A stretch of DNA of 64,000 bases from assembly GCA_017542475.1 (NCBI GenBank), contig JAFXXD010000016.1:62001-126000 (forward strand), read 5' to 3'. How positions within the stretch are numbered: position 1 is the stretch's first letter; every line of letters begins with the position of its first letter. The stretch is from Ruminococcus sp. (GTDB lineage Bacteria > Bacillota > Clostridia > Oscillospirales > Ruminococcaceae). The position numbers and the translations under genes are program-made. Of this stretch, positions 61,512 through 64,000 are shown in pieces. Below the pieces are notes generated by a model. The model was given only the letters and a program-made list of their open reading frames with translations, ran no database searches and was not told where the DNA came from.

Positions 61512-63587
61512 ATGAAAAACACTAAAAAAGCTTTGCTGATAGGCGTATCTGCGGTATGCCTTGCTCTCACGGGCACGCTATTCGCGTGCGGCAAGAGCTC
61601 AGACGGGGAGGACTCATCTCCCGAGCAGACCAATGAGGAGGAAAGCGAGGCGCAGAAGACCTCCCGCAGCACGGACTCCAAGACCAAGACCGAGCCCGAT
61701 ACAGAAGCCGTGACCGAGCACGTCACGCCCGTTGAGACTCTCTCTGCCGGGTGCGCCACTCAGCAGACCGTAAGTCAGACCATTCTCCGCGACCACGGAA
61801 GCAATACGCTCAAGCTCCCGCTCTCCGACTTCATCGAGGAGGGCGACAGGATAGACTCCTTCACCTTCGTCATCTATTCGGCGGACGGGAATAATATCGG
61901 CGAGTACAAGGGCGGATGCGGTATCTCCGTATCCGATGACTGCCCGTCAAAAACTACCGACGAATGGTATCAGACACCCGATTTCACCGCTCCGACCGAG
62001 GGCTCATACGGCGAGATAAAATGGGACGTTCCCGCCGATATCCGCGACTACATCACCGCCGACGGCGAGGTGCTCTTCGGCTACTGGTGGGGAGGCGCGG
62101 GAAGTGTCCGCATAGAAGAGGTCGTCTGCACCTATACGAGAACAAGGGACATTCCCGTTGACGGCACTGTATCACAGCAGATAGGCGCAAGCGTGAGCTT
62201 CAACGACGAGGACAACACGATAAGGATACCGACTTCGGGCATGATCCCCAAGGGCGCTGTCCCCGAGGCTGTGACCTTCAGCGTCAGCGCGGCGGGAAGG
62301 CTCCGGAAGTTCACGGGCGGATTCGGCTACAGCTCCTCCGCGGGAAGCTATATGTCGCCCGATACAGCAGTTTTCACCGACAGCTCGTCCGCCGAGCTGA
62401 CATGGTTCGTGCCCGACGAGGCTAAAAACTACATCGCAGAGGACGGTGAGCTCATGCTCGGATACTGGTGGAGCGAGCAGCCAACGGTGACGCTTGACGA
62501 GGTCACCGTGAAATACAGCGGCGGCGACGGCGTTATCCCCGACAGTGCCACAGTTGTCAAGAAGCCCGCAGCAGCTTCCGAGATAGGCTTCCGAAGCTCG
62601 GAGGAGATAGTCAGCGATATCAAGGTCGGCTGGAACCTCGGCAACACGCTCGAATGCTACAACACGGGCAAGGTCGGGCTCTCCACCGAGACGGGCTGGG
62701 GCAATATGAAAACCACCGAGAAGATAATAGTCGGCGTAAAGAACGCAGGCTTCAATGCGATACGTATACCCGTTACGTGGGACGAGCATCTGGACGGTGA
62801 CACCATCCAGCAGGACTGGCTCGACCGCGTGAAGGAGGTCGTTGACTACGCATACGATAACGATATGTACGTTATCCTCAATATGCACCACGACGACTAC
62901 ATCTGGTTCGACCCGAACGACTCCGAGTATGCGGGCGACAGCGCCAAGCTCATAAAGATATGGGAGCAGATATCCGCCGAGTTCAGGGACTACGGCGACC
63001 GCCTCCTCTTCGAGGGCATGAACGAGCCGCGCACCGTCGGCAGCCCAGCCGAGTGGTCGGGCGGTACTCCCGCAGAGCGCAGTATCGTCAACAAGTACGA
63101 GCAGGATTTCGTCAACACCGTCAGAAAATCGGGCGGCAACAACTCCGAGAGAACGCTCGTCATTACGAGCTATGCCGCCTCCGCCGAGGACGCCGCTATG
63201 AGCGACGTTATCGTGCCAAACGACGATCATGTTATCGTGTCACTGCACTACTACGCTCCGTGGAGATTCGCGAGCGGCGAATCCACGACGTTCGGAAGTG
63301 CGGAAAAGTCAGAGCTTGATTCCAAGTTCGCGGCTATGAAGAGCAAGTTCATAAACAAGGGCACGCCCGTTATCATCGGCGAATTCGGCTGTGTGGCAGA
63401 GGCTGACGACGAGACCCGCGCGGAATTCTTCAGGTATTATGTCTCCGCCGCCAAGGCTCAGGGCATAAAGTGCTTCGTCTGGGACAACGGCGTAAGAACG
63501 GGCAAGGACGGCTACGGCATCTACAACCGCGGCGCGGGTACGTGGAACGACACTATCCTTGCAGGCATTATGGAAGGCGCGAAGTAA
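61512..63587 (+). CDS. GH5 endoglucanase lipoprotein with two N-terminal carbohydrate-binding-like modules
   Basis: A 691-residue surface enzyme. A lipobox (TLFAC, C26) rather than a dockerin anchors it. A Glu/Thr/Ser-rich linker leads to two similar beta-rich modules (about 85-200 and 217-340), each ending in a GYWW segment (EVLFGYWWGGAGSVRIEEV; ELMLGYWWSEQPTVTLDEV). These look like Ruminococcal carbohydrate-binding modules, family not assigned. The GH5 domain (about 360-691) has the acid/base E505 in FEGMNEPR and nucleophile E624 in VIIGEFG. It is likely a beta-1,4-glucanase of subfamily GH5_4. Confidence 0.92.
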   Translation: MKNTKKALLIGVSAVCLALTGTLFACGKSSDGEDSSPEQTNEEESEAQKTSRSTDSKTKTEPDTEAVTEHVTPVETLSAGCATQQTVSQTILRDHGSNTLKLPLSDFIEEGDRIDSFTFVIYSADGNNIGEYKGGCGISVSDDCPSKTTDEWYQTPDFTAPTEGSYGEIKWDVPADIRDYITADGEVLFGYWWGGAGSVRIEEVVCTYTRTRDIPVDGTVSQQIGASVSFNDEDNTIRIPTSGMIPKGAVPEAVTFSVSAAGRLRKFTGGFGYSSSAGSYMSPDTAVFTDSSSAELTWFVPDEAKNYIAEDGELMLGYWWSEQPTVTLDEVTVKYSGGDGVIPDSATVVKKPAAASEIGFRSSEEIVSDIKVGWNLGNTLECYNTGKVGLSTETGWGNMKTTEKIIVGVKNAGFNAIRIPVTWDEHLDGDTIQQDWLDRVKEVVDYAYDNDMYVILNMHHDDYIWFDPNDSEYAGDSAKLIKIWEQISAEFRDYGDRLLFEGMNEPRTVGSPAEWSGGTPAERSIVNKYEQDFVNTVRKSGGNNSERTLVITSYAASAEDAAMSDVIVPNDDHVIVSLHYYAPWRFASGESTTFGSAEKSELDSKFAAMKSKFINKGTPVIIGEFGCVAEADDETRAEFFRYYVSAAKAQGIKCFVWDNGVRTGKDGYGIYNRGAGTWNDTILAGIMEGAK

Positions 63588-63591
63588 CAAG

Positions 63592-63660
63592 GGCTCTGCC
63601 CTTGACCCGTCGGGGCTCTGCCCCGAACCCCGCAGGGGAACACAGTTCCCCTGACCCCGA
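63592..63660. repeat. GGCTCTGCC hairpin repeat cluster
   Basis: GGGCTCTGCCC, GGGGCTCTGCCCC and AGGGGAACACAGTTCCCCT follow one another just after the cellulase stop. The AAAGGCTCTGCCTTT hairpin at about 26577-26591 is a relative. Confidence 0.6.
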
Positions 63661-63854
63661 ACTACGTTGCCGCTCGTTTCACTCGCTCACTCTATACAAA
63701 CGGCTCAGTCTGCTTTCGGCGGATAACAATTCTGAATCGGTATGGCCCGCGGAAAAAGTCTTGCTGTCCATACACGTAAGCAAGCTTGCGAGCGACTGCG
63801 CGAACCGCCCGCAGGGGCTCCCTGCCTTTCGGCGGGCGGCAAATCGCCAATCAG
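63661..63854. other. Gene-free stretch with one large hairpin
   Basis: No convincing ORF. A GCCCGC/GCGGGC hairpin at about 63806-63838 lies after the stop of the minus-strand gene that follows and may end it. An AAGCAAGCTTGC palindrome occurs near 63779. Confidence 0.4.
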
Positions 63855-64000
63855 CTATTTTATCAATATCTCCCTCGGGGAGCAGATATCGCCTTTAAGA
63901 CGGTACGCGACAGTCAATGTCAGCGTGCCGTCTTTTTCTGTCTGCATGATATCGCGTTCGAGTATCTCGCAGTCCGACAGGAAGTTCTTTTCGTAGATGT
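63855..64000 (-). CDS. C-terminal fragment of an unidentified gene (cut by window edge)
   Basis: An open minus-strand frame of 47 codons enters from the window edge and ends with TAG at 63855-63857. It reads IYEKNFLSDCEILERDIMQT and continues with a beta-type segment (KDGTLTLTVAYRLKGDI). The pattern recalls the C-terminus of YqfD-type sporulation proteins, but this is weak. No function is assigned. Confidence 0.5.
   Translation of the reverse strand, partial: IYEKNFLSDCEILERDIMQTEKDGTLTLTVAYRLKGDICSPREILIK

Overview
The window looks like chromosome from a cellulolytic Ruminococcus-type Firmicute (Oscillospiraceae/Ruminococcaceae). The evidence is a Clostridia/Bacillota gene set (tig-clpP-clpX, cdaA-cdaR, rny, rplS with a leader, rbgA, murT-gatD, a TepA-like protease beside ftsK), strong AGGAGG ribosome binding sites, sigma-A promoters with 17-bp spacers, four secreted proteins with dockerin modules, and a surface GH5 endoglucanase. 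Base composition is moderately GC-rich. The exceptions are AT-rich promoter regions and one AT-rich internal stretch of a leucine-rich-repeat gene. No rRNA, tRNA, CRISPR array, prophage or complete insertion sequence was seen. The genus is an inference; no marker was compared with a database.

Layout. 1-8250 (minus): one long operon from a consensus promoter at 8219-8247: TepA-like protease, ftsK, a membrane protein, a YgiQ radical SAM protein, a ComEC-like metallo-hydrolase, DUF3006 and a BaiN/HI0933 flavoprotein. 8423-9616 (minus): a protein with two cohesin-like modules and a dockerin. 9866-13578 (plus): DUF3343 plus class V aminotransferase, then cdaA-cdaR (c-di-AMP). 13789-15972: N-terminal dockerin with four bacterial Ig domains. 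16117-19369 (minus): tig-clpP-clpX. 19498-21692 (minus): threonine synthase and a phosphoesterase. 21830-26209 (minus): rplS with a structured leader, two signal peptidases, Nudix, rbgA, rnhB, yraN. 26283-26670: a train of hairpin repeats. 26684-32142 (minus): methyltransferase, a paired DUF2344/radical SAM set, cdd, DUF896 and a dockerin-LRR protein. 32394-38192 (plus): a 1932-residue DUF4011/SF1 helicase/DUF3320 protein. 38298-43556 (plus): murT-gatD, a GH25 lipoprotein, a penicillin-binding lipoprotein and a small ORF. 43581-49151 (minus): a repeat-rich membrane protein, proA, proB, a 2-hydroxyacid dehydrogenase and a membrane protein. 49662-54528 (plus): rny, a dockerin M6 peptidase and an O-antigen-ligase-like protein. 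54610-60086 (minus): two paralogous lipoproteins and tsaD-rimI-polA, with polA frameshifted. 60321-63587 (plus): an ECF S component and a GH5 cellulase lipoprotein.

Themes. Housekeeping operons are interleaved with single secreted cellulosome-type genes. Three of the four dockerins share one signature (DAxDAS or close variants, then an YYSY-ISTGG-like end) and sit on non-enzymatic proteins. Intergenic gaps carry a dispersed palindromic repeat family starting TGTAGGGG, including three identical 28-bp copies, plus two other inverted-repeat types. The items most worth a second look are the giant helicase with an apparently degenerate nuclease domain, the polA frameshift that removes the VHDE catalytic motif, the double-cohesin/dockerin protein, the AT-rich LRR core between GC-rich signal and dockerin segments, and the 127-bp overlap of two genes at 2346-2472.
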